Shown: one piece after another, positions 6,656 to 14,541 of the stretch
Layout of the letters: each line of letters opens with the position of its first letter
Numbering within the stretch: the stretch's first letter is position 1
Assembly (NCBI GenBank): GCA_001730015.1
Contig: MDLA01000205.1
Location: 1-64,000, forward strand
Direction: 5' to 3'
Source of the DNA: Chromatiales bacterium (ex Bugula neritina AB1)
GTDB lineage: Bacteria > Pseudomonadota > Gammaproteobacteria > Granulosicoccales > Granulosicoccaceae
DNA length: 64,000 nucleotides
Made by a program: the position numbers and the translations under genes
The notes under the pieces: generated by a model
Databases searched by the model: none
Seen by the model: only the letters and a program-made list of their open reading frames with translations
Told to the model about the DNA's origin: nothing

Positions 6656-8734
6656 ATGGATCTTGATCTTACGGAAATTTACGAAGTATTCTTTGAAGAG
6701 AGCGCCGAAGGCCTGGAAGTGATGGAAAGCGGGCTTCTGGGTCTTGACCTGGGTGCAGCTGATCTGGAGATCGTTAATAATATATTTCGCGCAGCTCATT
6801 CTATAAAAGGCGGAGCCGGAACTTTCGGTTTTCTCGGAATCTCGGGTTTTACGCATGGTGTTGAAACGATTCTTGATCAGATTCGTGATGGCAATCGCGA
6901 GGTGACTGAGGATGCTGTGCAGTTGCTGCTGGAGTCAGTGGATTGCATTGGCAGCATGATCGAAAACCTGAAGAACGGTGAGCCCGATGATTCACCCGCA
7001 CGTGAACTACTGGATGTACGTATAAAAAAAATGCTGGAGGATTCAGATGGCGCTGTTCAGTCTGGTGATCAAGTGTCTGAAGCGGTTGATTCGACTGATG
7101 GAGCGGCGGTAGCTGCCGGAGAGGTGAAGGAGTGGCGTATTTCCTTTAAGCCATCATCCGATATTCTACATAGTGGTAATGACCCGCTCATTATATTTAG
7201 AGAGCTATCTGAGCTCGGGGAAGTGGAAGTCACAGCAGATACAGAGGGGTTGCCCAGCTTCCAGGATCTGGATCCGGAAGAGCTGCATGTAACGTGGAAT
7301 ATTCTTCTCAAAGCCGCGACTGATAATAAAGCGATTAGCGAATTGTTCACGTGGGTTGCTGAGCAGTGTGAGCTCGAAATTAACTGCGCTGATGACAGCG
7401 AAGCAGGCGAATCTGCGTCGGATACCGCAACGGCTGCCGGTCAGCCAAAAGCTGAAGCTTTGCCTGCAGCTGCTGCACAGGCAGCGCCCGGACCGGCGAA
7501 GCCGAAGAAAAAGGCGTCATCAGAATCTTCGTCTATCCGTGTTGGTATAGATAAGGTTGATTCGCTGTTGAATCTTGTGGGTGAGCTTGTAATAACCCAG
7601 TCCATGCTGCGAAGGTTCGGCGAATTTTATAACCCTGATGTAATTGACGAACTCAGGGATGGCTTAATACAGCTGGAGCGCCACACTCGAGAGCTGCAGG
7701 AAAGCGCCATGCAAATTCGGATGCTGCCGATTAATTCCAGCTTCAGCCGGTTCCCGAGGCTGGTCAGGGATCTTAGCAACACGTTGGGTAAAAAGATCAA
7801 TCTGGTGGTGTCAGGGGAGCATACCGAGGTCGATAAAACGGTACTTGAAAAACTCAGCGATCCGCTGGTCCACCTGGTTAGAAATTCACTTGATCATGGT
7901 ATAGAGTTGCCCGATGTGCGAGTTCGTAACGGCAAGACTGATACTGGCACGCTGCACCTCAGTGCAGCTCACGAAGGTGGCAACGTGGTGATCAAGGTGG
8001 AAGATGATGGTGCTGGTCTCAATCGTGAGCGCATCATGCAGAAGGCAGTAGAAAAGGGATTGGTCGCCGCCGAAGAGAATCTTTCCGATGAGCGTATAGA
8101 TAATCTGATATTCCATCCCGGGTTTTCTACTGCAGAGGTGGTCAGCGACGTGTCAGGGCGCGGTGTGGGGATGGACGTGGTTCGTCGCAATATAATTGAT
8201 CTGGGCGGGCAGATCCGCGTACAGTCCGTTCCGGGTAAAGGGACATCGCTTCGAATCAGTCTGCCGCTTACGCTGGCTATTCTGGATGGACAGTTAGTTC
8301 GTGTCGGCTCCGAGATTTATGTAATTTCGCTGTTGTCTATTGTGGAAACAGTGCAAGTGCTGCCAGATCAGATTAAAACAGTGAGTGGTAGCGGCGAAGT
8401 GTATTTGTTGCGTGATCGCTATATACCCGTGGCGCGTGCAGCGGATGAATTCGGGGTAAAGCAAAAACCCGATGGCAAACCGGCTGATCTGCTCGTTATT
8501 GTAGAAACCGAAAATATCCGGTTCGGGGTACTGGTTAATGAATTGCTGGAGCAACAGCAAATCGTTATTAAAAGTATCGAGAAAAATTACAAAAAGGTGG
8601 AGGGAGTGACTGGTGCCACTATTCTGGGGGACGGGCGAGTCGCCTTGATTCTCGATATACCCGGGTTGTTGCAAAACCTCAAGGATAATGGATCACTAGC
8701 TCCCGAGGACGTTGAGTTGTCTGTCGCAGCCTGA
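6656..8734 (+). CDS. cheA: Chemotaxis histidine kinase CheA
   Basis: Autophosphorylating kinase that feeds CheY and CheB. It has 692 residues. The HPt domain (1-105) has the phospho-site H48 in AAHSIKGGAGTFGF. Residues of about 132-245 form the extra W-x-I-x-F-x-P domain (GNDPL, DPEELHVTW) seen in many alternative-class CheA proteins in place of the enteric P2. An Ala/Lys-rich linker is at about 250-285. The dimerisation domain has LLNLVGELVITQSML near 305. The ATPase shows the N box (VHLVRNSLDHGIE), DDGAGLN, and GRGVGMDVV. The C-terminal CheW-like P5 domain covers about 535-690. ATG 6656 follows a GAGAG ribosome site. It heads the rightward operon; the damaged cheW follows 67 bases later. 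Confidence 0.96.
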   Translation: MDLDLTEIYEVFFEESAEGLEVMESGLLGLDLGAADLEIVNNIFRAAHSIKGGAGTFGFLGISGFTHGVETILDQIRDGNREVTEDAVQLLLESVDCIGSMIENLKNGEPDDSPARELLDVRIKKMLEDSDGAVQSGDQVSEAVDSTDGAAVAAGEVKEWRISFKPSSDILHSGNDPLIIFRELSELGEVEVTADTEGLPSFQDLDPEELHVTWNILLKAATDNKAISELFTWVAEQCELEINCADDSEAGESASDTATAAGQPKAEALPAAAAQAAPGPAKPKKKASSESSSIRVGIDKVDSLLNLVGELVITQSMLRRFGEFYNPDVIDELRDGLIQLERHTRELQESAMQIRMLPINSSFSRFPRLVRDLSNTLGKKINLVVSGEHTEVDKTVLEKLSDPLVHLVRNSLDHGIELPDVRVRNGKTDTGTLHLSAAHEGGNVVIKVEDDGAGLNRERIMQKAVEKGLVAAEENLSDERIDNLIFHPGFSTAEVVSDVSGRGVGMDVVRRNIIDLGGQIRVQSVPGKGTSLRISLPLTLAILDGQLVRVGSEIYVISLLSIVETVQVLPDQIKTVSGSGEVYLLRDRYIPVARAADEFGVKQKPDGKPADLLVIVETENIRFGVLVNELLEQQQIVIKSIEKNYKKVEGVTGATILGDGRVALILDIPGLLQNLKDNGSLAPEDVELSVAA

Positions 8735-8801
8735 TTAGTGAAAAGCCGGCCTATATGAAATTCAATGGAAAAAATACGGATATGCGATCAGAGATTAATA
8801 C

Positions 8802-9301
8802 ATGAGTACAGATGGTACTGAAAGTGCGGACAACAGCAGTGAGTTTCTCACCATCATACCTGGGAGAGAAGAATACGGCGTTGATATTCTTTCAGTGCAA
8901 AGGGATTCAGGGTTGGAATGGAGTTACCCTGATTCCTGATACCCCGGACTACATGCTGGGGATAACTAACCTTCGTGATGCGATTGTTCCCATAATAGAT
9001 CTGCGGGTTAAATTTGAACTGAAGTCCGCGGAGTTCAAATCGGTGAACTGTTGTCATTGTGGTCCAAGCCGTGCTTGAGGGGAATGAGCATGTACTTGGT
9101 CTTGTTGTTGAAGCGGTATCAGAGGTGTACAAATTTGATTATGGGACCATTCAGAGTAATCCGGAGTTTGAGAATCAACCAGTCAAAGATGTTGTGAAAG
9201 GATTGATACCCGTTGAGGATAAGATGGTGATTATTCTTGATATAGATCAGCTTGTCTCAGACTGGATACCAAGCCTGGAGTCAGAAAAGGAAGTGGCGTA
9301 G
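8802..9301 (+). pseudogene. cheW: cheW coupling protein gene with two +1 frameshifts
   Basis: CheW links receptors to CheA. Translation from ATG 8802 gives the normal start (FLTIIPGREEYGVDILSVQ) but hits a stop at about 8935. The family pattern continues one frame over from about 8902 (GWNGVTLIPDTPDYMLG, ITNLRDAIVPIIDLRVKF) and then shifts again at about 9046 into VVIVVQAVLEGNEHVLGLVV to the stop at 9299-9301. Both shifts fit one extra base each, the first in an AAAGGG run and the second in an AA pair. Removing two bases gives 498 nt, 166 codons, the usual CheW length. All flanking genes are intact. It is either a real pseudogene or two indel errors in the assembly. Confidence 0.88.
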
Positions 9302-9332
9302 CAACGTCAATTTTGAGTCGGGATCAGCTCTG

Positions 9333-12251
9333 TTGAAATTAAAATCAAAATTATTGATTGCGTTTGCGCTGGTGTCAATTGTGCCATTGGCTGGAGTGTC
9401 CTATCTGTTAAGAGCCAAGGTCGAGGCGGTATTAAAGGACTCAGCAGTTTCGGCGCTTGAGGCGGCATTGCATGCACGCAGTGATTCACTCAATTCCTAT
9501 TTTGAATCTGTGCACGTTCAAATCGGGCTGATGTCCCGCGATCAGTCTATAGTTGAAGCCGCGAAGGACTTTACCTCGTCATTTAATGATCTGAACAGTG
9601 CTCAGCCAATTTACCCCGGGGCGAGCAGTGGCCTTGACAGGTCAGATGGAAGAGGCTCGAAGGAATACCGTTCTGCGTTAAAAAAATACTATAAAAATCA
9701 GTTCGGGAGAAAGCTCATTGATGAATTCGCACACACTGAAGCCGGGCTGGGTTCGCTTATACCGACAAGCCGGGCCGGTAGGTACCTGCAGAATCACTAT
9801 ATTGCGGGAAATCAGCACCAGCCTGACTACAAAAGTGGATTAAACGCCGCCGCCGATGGAAGCACTTACAGTGAGGTGCACAGAGAACATCACTACTATC
9901 TGAGTGAGTTTTCGAGCGCTTACGGATTCGATGATTTATTAATCGCAGATTCGGCCAGTGGAAATGTTGTCTACAGTGTTCGTAAAGAACTGGATTATGC
10001 TACCTCCCTGAAAACGGGGCCGTATTCCGACAGCGGCATAGCGGAAGCGTTTGAGAACGCCATTTCTCTGCCTGCGGGTAGAGCGTACCAGACGGGAATT
10101 GATCATCGCTATCTTCCTTCCTACAATCAACCGGCTGTGTTCGTGTCAGCGCCAATCCGGGATAAGGCGGAGACCGTCGGTGTATTGATCTACCGGTTAC
10201 CACTGGCGGTGCTTAATGAAGCTATCGTCGAACCCCAGGGTATCGGAGAGACCGGCAAAGCCTATCTGGTGGATGAGGACAATCTACTGCTAACGCAGAT
10301 GCCATTTACCGATACGAACACCGTATTGACCTTATCGGTTGATTCATTGCAGCCCGGGCGGAGCGGGTCCGCTGAATCGGCTGTAGACATCAATGATGTT
10401 GCCGTGCTTAGAGTCACTGAGACAATCGATGTGTCTGGGACCAGATGGTTGTTAGTAGTTGAGCAGAATCTGGAAGAGGCATTGTCAATTCCAGATCTAT
10501 TGGATAAAACTGCTGTATCGGTGTTAGCGGTGGGTATGTTGTTCGCGATAGGTGTTGCCCTTGTGATGGTCAGAATCACGCAGAGGCAACTTGGAGCAGA
10601 TCCATCCGAGCTCAACCTGATCGCTTCGGAGGTTGCGGCCGGTGATTTTTTGCGGAATCCGGAGAATGGTCAAAAGTTGTCAGGCACACTCAAAGCGATG
10701 TATGCGATGCAGGCCGATCTGAAAGAGCGCATGCTCTCGGAGCGTGAACGCAGCGTCCGGTCGTTGCGGTTGAAAAATGGGCTGGAGAATCTGGGATCAA
10801 TGATCTGTCTTGCTTCGGAGGATCATTCTATTGTTTTCGCTAATTCCAGCATGCGCAAATATTTAGTTGAGCATAGTGGTGCACTGGCTTCACTGAACCC
10901 GTCACTTGCGACAACTTCACTGGCGACAACTTCACTGGATCAACTGGATCTCGCGGCACTTACTGATGATCCGGTTTCATACCGTGCAATTATAAACGGG
11001 CTGTCTGATCTTCATGAGGCTGAATTCATTGCCGGTGATCGGGTAATTTGCATAAAGCTCAACGTCATTCGGGATGATGACGGTGCGCGACTCGGGACGT
11101 CAATGGAATGGACTGATGTCACTGATGAGCGGCGTGTTATGGAGGAAGTTGATACGGTTGTCCGGGCCGCCAGTGAGGGTAGATTTAACGATCTGATAGA
11201 AAGTGATAAAAAGGCGGGCGTGTACCTGCCCCTGGTCAATAGTGTTAATAAATTACTAGATGTTACCCGGCGCATGGTCGAAGATGTAAAAATAGTTATG
11301 AGGGGGGTTGCCGAGGGTGATTTATCCCAAACAATAGATGCAGACTACGCCGGCTCATTTGCCGATGTAAAATGCGATGCCAATCTGTCCGTTGGAATTC
11401 TGACTGAAATAGTCCGGAATATTCGTGCTGTAGCCCGTAACGTTGATCAGACCTCTCACGAACTAAATGCCGGTAGTATAAATTTGAGCCAGCGAACTGA
11501 TCGCACGGCGGCGAGTCTTCAGGAGACAGCATCCAGCATGGAAGAGATGACCTCCTCAATAAAATTGAATGCTAGTAATTCGATGAAAGCTAAAGCCATA
11601 GCGTTGTCTGCCAGAGAAGAAGCAGAGAAGGGTGGTCAGATAGTTGGCCAGGCAGTAGAGGCTATGGAGGGAATAAATGAGTCCAGCCACAAAATATCAG
11701 AGATTATCGGTGTTATAAATGATATTGCATTTCAAACAAATCTGCTGGCACTGAATGCTTCAGTAGAGGCAGCACGGGCGGGTGATCAAGGACGGGGTTT
11801 TGCTGTGGTCGCCAGTGAGGTACGTAACCTTGCCGGGCGAAGTGCAACCGCGGCGAGGGAAATAAAAGATCTGATTGAAGATAGCGTGACTCGTGTTGAA
11901 GATGGTGCCGAGCTGGTTAATGATTCCGGCCGATCACTTAATGGATTAATCTCTCAGGTTAAAAAAGTTACGGAAATTGTTTCTGAAATCTCAGAGGCGA
12001 GTCAAGAGCAGTCCGTGAATGTAGCGATGGTTAATCAAACCATACATCAGCTTGACGAGGCCACCCGGAAAAATGCTGCAATTGTGGAACAAGGTGCTGT
12101 TGCGAGTCAGTCAACGACGGAGCAGGCGGATAACCTGCTCAGTTTAATTGGATTCTTTGATATCGGGGATAACACCGGAAATAGACCGCGGTCCATCCAT
12201 CCACGGGCGAACCTTCCGGGTGTGGCTGGTGTTAACGCGGCAAATTCGTGA
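9333..12251 (+). CDS. Methyl-accepting chemotaxis protein (large, dCache-like sensor)
   Basis: A membrane chemoreceptor of about 972 residues. TM1 is right at the start (LLIAFALVSIVPLAGVSYLL). A periplasmic sensor of about 365 residues follows, with the two-lobe arrangement expected of a dCache domain (RKLIDEFA..., YLQNHYI..., and a distal lobe near GETGKAYLVDEDNLLLTQ). TM2 is near 393-415, followed by a HAMP-like region, a PAS-like segment (about 480-590), a second HAMP-like segment (RGVAEGDLSQTIDADYAG) and the signalling hairpin with the invariant tip (FQTNLLALNASVEAARAG). There is no C-terminal NWETF-type pentapeptide. The start is uncertain: TTG 9333 has a GGGA site 9 bases upstream and gives a normal receptor N-terminus; ATG 9252 would overlap cheW and add 27 residues. 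The ligand is unknown. Confidence 0.9.
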   Translation: MKLKSKLLIAFALVSIVPLAGVSYLLRAKVEAVLKDSAVSALEAALHARSDSLNSYFESVHVQIGLMSRDQSIVEAAKDFTSSFNDLNSAQPIYPGASSGLDRSDGRGSKEYRSALKKYYKNQFGRKLIDEFAHTEAGLGSLIPTSRAGRYLQNHYIAGNQHQPDYKSGLNAAADGSTYSEVHREHHYYLSEFSSAYGFDDLLIADSASGNVVYSVRKELDYATSLKTGPYSDSGIAEAFENAISLPAGRAYQTGIDHRYLPSYNQPAVFVSAPIRDKAETVGVLIYRLPLAVLNEAIVEPQGIGETGKAYLVDEDNLLLTQMPFTDTNTVLTLSVDSLQPGRSGSAESAVDINDVAVLRVTETIDVSGTRWLLVVEQNLEEALSIPDLLDKTAVSVLAVGMLFAIGVALVMVRITQRQLGADPSELNLIASEVAAGDFLRNPENGQKLSGTLKAMYAMQADLKERMLSERERSVRSLRLKNGLENLGSMICLASEDHSIVFANSSMRKYLVEHSGALASLNPSLATTSLATTSLDQLDLAALTDDPVSYRAIINGLSDLHEAEFIAGDRVICIKLNVIRDDDGARLGTSMEWTDVTDERRVMEEVDTVVRAASEGRFNDLIESDKKAGVYLPLVNSVNKLLDVTRRMVEDVKIVMRGVAEGDLSQTIDADYAGSFADVKCDANLSVGILTEIVRNIRAVARNVDQTSHELNAGSINLSQRTDRTAASLQETASSMEEMTSSIKLNASNSMKAKAIALSAREEAEKGGQIVGQAVEAMEGINESSHKISEIIGVINDIAFQTNLLALNASVEAARAGDQGRGFAVVASEVRNLAGRSATAAREIKDLIEDSVTRVEDGAELVNDSGRSLNGLISQVKKVTEIVSEISEASQEQSVNVAMVNQTIHQLDEATRKNAAIVEQGAVASQSTTEQADNLLSLIGFFDIGDNTGNRPRSIHPRANLPGVAGVNAANS
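10908..10937 (+). repeat. Perfect 15-bp tandem duplication inside the chemoreceptor gene
   Basis: Two identical 15-base units (GCGACAACTTCACTG) lie head to tail and encode ATTSL twice in the PAS-like region. The repeat is in frame, so it only lengthens a loop by five residues. It looks like a recent slippage duplication. Confidence 0.8.
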
Positions 12252-12331
12252 GATACACCTTTTAAATTAAGCGGCTTCCAAATGTGAAGGTGCGTGAGTA
12301 TACATTTGAAAATGGAGATAGGTAGACTCAA

Positions 12332-13690
12332 ATGGCGAAGAAAAAACAGGTATTGAACAAGAAGCGCGCCGCTGTAAAAGCTGGTGCTGCCAATGCAGGT
12401 AAGGTGCAAAAGTCAGCTGTCGCACGAACGGCGACTGCATCTAAATCGAACACAGGCCGGGCAACCGCAAAGAAAACTGCTAAATCTGCTTCAGCCGCGT
12501 CTGGAAAAAAGTCAGCTGTTTCGGAGAAAAAGCCTGTCGTTTCGAGTAAAAAAGAGTTGGAGGCAAGCACGTCTGCTTCAGCCAGGAAAAAGGCGCTGAC
12601 GAAGAAAAAGGCCACAACGAAGGTTCAGGCTGAAACTAAAGTAAAAGCGAAGGTAAAAGCTAAAGCTAACGTTAAAGCTAACGCTAACGCTAACGCTAAC
12701 GCTAACGCTAACGCTAACGCTAACGCTAACGCTAACGCTAACGCTAACGCTAACGCTAACGCTAACGCTAACGCTAACGCTAACGCTAACGCTAAAGCTA
12801 AAGCTAAAGCTAAAGCTAAAGCTAAAGCTAAAGCTAAAGCGAAAACAAAAGCTAAAGCTAAAGCTAAAGCGAAAACAAAAGCCAAAGGGACAACTGTACC
12901 CGCAAAAGCCCGGGGAGCAGCAAAGCCGTCTGCCCGGAAGAAGGTAGCAGTTGTTTCTAAACCGGATAGTGATTCCGGCACGGTGGTTATAGAAGAAGCG
13001 GTAGCTCTGGATAGCATAGCAGAGGATGCTAAATCCAGTGCAGGGTCTGATAGCGCCATCAAAGAAAGTGCCAGCTTGCCGACAACTGACGATAAGGCGG
13101 CTAGCGACGGGCAGGATACTGATCGCGTGACTACGGCTGCTGATAACGAGCGGCCAGCGTCGGTGGATGGAGCCACGCTAGAGGATAATGCGGCTTCGAC
13201 AAAGACCGCGACCAGGGAAGGAAATGGTGTGACTGATAAAGACCAAGTTCAAAAGGAAGAGTCGGATGATACGTTTGTCGTTTTACTCGACGATCCGGCT
13301 GAGGCAGCTCCGGCAGCTACTGCAGCGGCACCATCGGTCCAACTGGATGAAGAGGATGATGATTCGTTTTTAATTGTTTTTGGTAACGACGTTAGTGAGG
13401 AAGATCAGGAAATCGCTATTGATGTAAGCGATGAAGGTGCCTGCTCAATCACTTTGCCGACTGATATTACAATGCGAAAGCTCGATAGCTTGAAAGATAG
13501 CCTGGTCGGCGTGATGGATGTTAAGTCCGTTACCCTCGATACGGCGCAGGTCAGGTGTGTGGATTCCGCTTCATTTCAACTGCTTTGGTCGTATTCATCT
13601 TCTCTCAAAGATTTAAATATACCGTTGGAAATCGTCGGAGCGTCCGAGGAGTTCAGCAACTCGTCTAAATTGCTGGGCCTGAGCTTGTAG
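12332..13690 (+). CDS. Histone H1-like basic arm fused to an acidic linker and a STAS domain
   Basis: A 452-residue protein in the chemotaxis operon, 80 bases after the receptor gene. Residues 1 to about 205 are Lys/Ala-rich like bacterial H1/AlgP-type DNA-binding tails (repeated KKA and AKA units). Within it, residues 116-153 are 19 Ala-Asn pairs and 154-169 are 8 Ala-Lys pairs. Residues of about 210-365 are acidic and disordered-looking (many D, E, S, T), with two similar patches, DDTFVVLLDDPAE and DDSFLIVFGNDV. Residues of about 366-452 form a STAS domain (SLVGVMDVKSVTLDTAQVR, then DSASFQLLW and LLGLSL at the end). STAS proteins such as CheS occur in other chemotaxis loci, where CheS acts on the CheA-CheY1 step. 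The basic arm may bind DNA, RNA or an anionic surface. No function is established here; fusion of these parts is the unusual point. Confidence 0.8.
   Translation: MAKKKQVLNKKRAAVKAGAANAGKVQKSAVARTATASKSNTGRATAKKTAKSASAASGKKSAVSEKKPVVSSKKELEASTSASARKKALTKKKATTKVQAETKVKAKVKAKANVKANANANANANANANANANANANANANANANANANANANAKAKAKAKAKAKAKAKAKTKAKAKAKAKTKAKGTTVPAKARGAAKPSARKKVAVVSKPDSDSGTVVIEEAVALDSIAEDAKSSAGSDSAIKESASLPTTDDKAASDGQDTDRVTTAADNERPASVDGATLEDNAASTKTATREGNGVTDKDQVQKEESDDTFVVLLDDPAEAAPAATAAAPSVQLDEEDDDSFLIVFGNDVSEEDQEIAIDVSDEGACSITLPTDITMRKLDSLKDSLVGVMDVKSVTLDTAQVRCVDSASFQLLWSYSSSLKDLNIPLEIVGASEEFSNSSKLLGLSL
12677..12838 (+). repeat. Hexanucleotide repeat: 19 x GCTAAC then 8 x GCTAAA
   Basis: GCTAAC repeats 19 times without error (12677-12790), then GCTAAA 8 times (12791-12838), followed by GCGAAAACAAAA and further GCTAAA units to about 12886. 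The unit is 6 bases, so gain or loss keeps the frame and changes the number of Ala-Asn or Ala-Lys pairs. Perfect identity, with all Ala as GCT and all Asn as AAC, points to recent slippage expansion rather than selection on codons alone. The exact count should be treated as approximate because such runs are hard to assemble. Confidence 0.9.
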
Positions 13691-13873
13691 GGCGGTACAG
13701 TGACTATCGCTGGCAGGGAAATCTATTTCTGCCAGTATAACCCGCAATCACAGCAACAGCGCTGGTTCCCGGGAGGTCATGTATCGGGTTCCAGCGGGAA
13801 CGGTGTTGCTTGTGATCACTATTCGGATAGTGCTCATGACTGTATAAGTGGGAAAGCCGGATTGGGGAAGTAG

Positions 13874-14536
13874 ATGAGAGAGGTTCATTCCTGGATACGT
13901 GAACTACAAAGTTCAGGTCCTGTGGTGTCTGACAGGCGGAGTAAAGATCCGCTAAGGTTCATGGATAATGCTCTGGGAATGGAGGTCGTACAGATACTAC
14001 CCGGGGATTGCTATGTTTCGTCGAGAGACGAGTTGTTGTCAACGGTACTAGGGTCGTGTATTTCAGTTTGTCTATACGATCCTGTGGCACGCCTCGGAGG
14101 GATGAATCATTATTTGTTACCGGAGGGAGACAAGAGAATTGCGGGGACAGCTGATGCCGCTCGCTATGGTAATTTCGCTATGAACGAGCTGATTGCGACA
14201 CTCGTAGAACTCGGCGCGCGGAAGTCGGGGTTGGAGGCCAAGGTATTCGGTGGTGGTGCCATGTTCACCAGTGAGCAGGATGTTGGCCAGCGCAATATAA
14301 AATTCGCAGACGAGTACTTGAAAAACGAACATATCGAGGTAGTAGGGCGCGATGTAGGATTACCCTTTTCGCGTAAAATTCGATTTAGCCCGGTGACTGG
14401 CAAGGTAATGGTCAAGAGGCTACCGTCGTTACATCAGAATTCAGCGCAATCGTCCGGGAAGCAAGCGCCTGATAGCGGCCTCGACAATGGCCCGGATTCC
14501 GATGGTGGTGATGATTTATTGCGTAAGTGCGGTTAA
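13874..14536 (+). CDS. cheD: Chemoreceptor glutamine deamidase CheD
   Basis: Deamidates specific glutamines on chemoreceptors and in several bacteria binds CheC/CheX. It has 220 residues; the core matches CheD with catalytic Cys62 in LGSCISVCLYDP, His79 in GGMNHYLLP, and GAKVFGGGAMF-like and RKIRFSPVTGKVMVKRL segments (here EAKVFGGGAMF). The first 30 residues and the Ser/Asp/Gly-rich last 30 residues go beyond the core. ATG 13874 follows GGGGAAG. It overlaps the long frame of cheB and ends 5 bases before the chosen cheB start, so the two are probably translationally coupled. The 183 bases upstream (13691-13873) hold an imperfect hairpin CTGGCAG/CTGCCAG (13711-13736) without a T-run. Confidence 0.93.
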   Translation: MREVHSWIRELQSSGPVVSDRRSKDPLRFMDNALGMEVVQILPGDCYVSSRDELLSTVLGSCISVCLYDPVARLGGMNHYLLPEGDKRIAGTADAARYGNFAMNELIATLVELGARKSGLEAKVFGGGAMFTSEQDVGQRNIKFADEYLKNEHIEVVGRDVGLPFSRKIRFSPVTGKVMVKRLPSLHQNSAQSSGKQAPDSGLDNGPDSDGGDDLLRKCG

Positions 14537-14541
14537 GTGCA

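Noticed and set aside
8812..9078. An 88-codon open frame as an intact small gene
   Set aside because: Its content is the middle of CheW; the start and end belong to neighbouring frames, so it is part of the frameshifted cheW.
12677..12838. Short repeats as a CRISPR array
   Set aside because: The units are 6 bases with no spacers and encode Ala-Asn/Ala-Lys pairs in a long reading frame.
12625..13176. Leftward 183-codon frame rich in Ala-Leu repeats opposite the H1-like gene
   Set aside because: It is only the reverse reading of the GCTAAC/GCTAAA repeat, with no ribosome site and no family; the plus-strand gene has the STAS domain.
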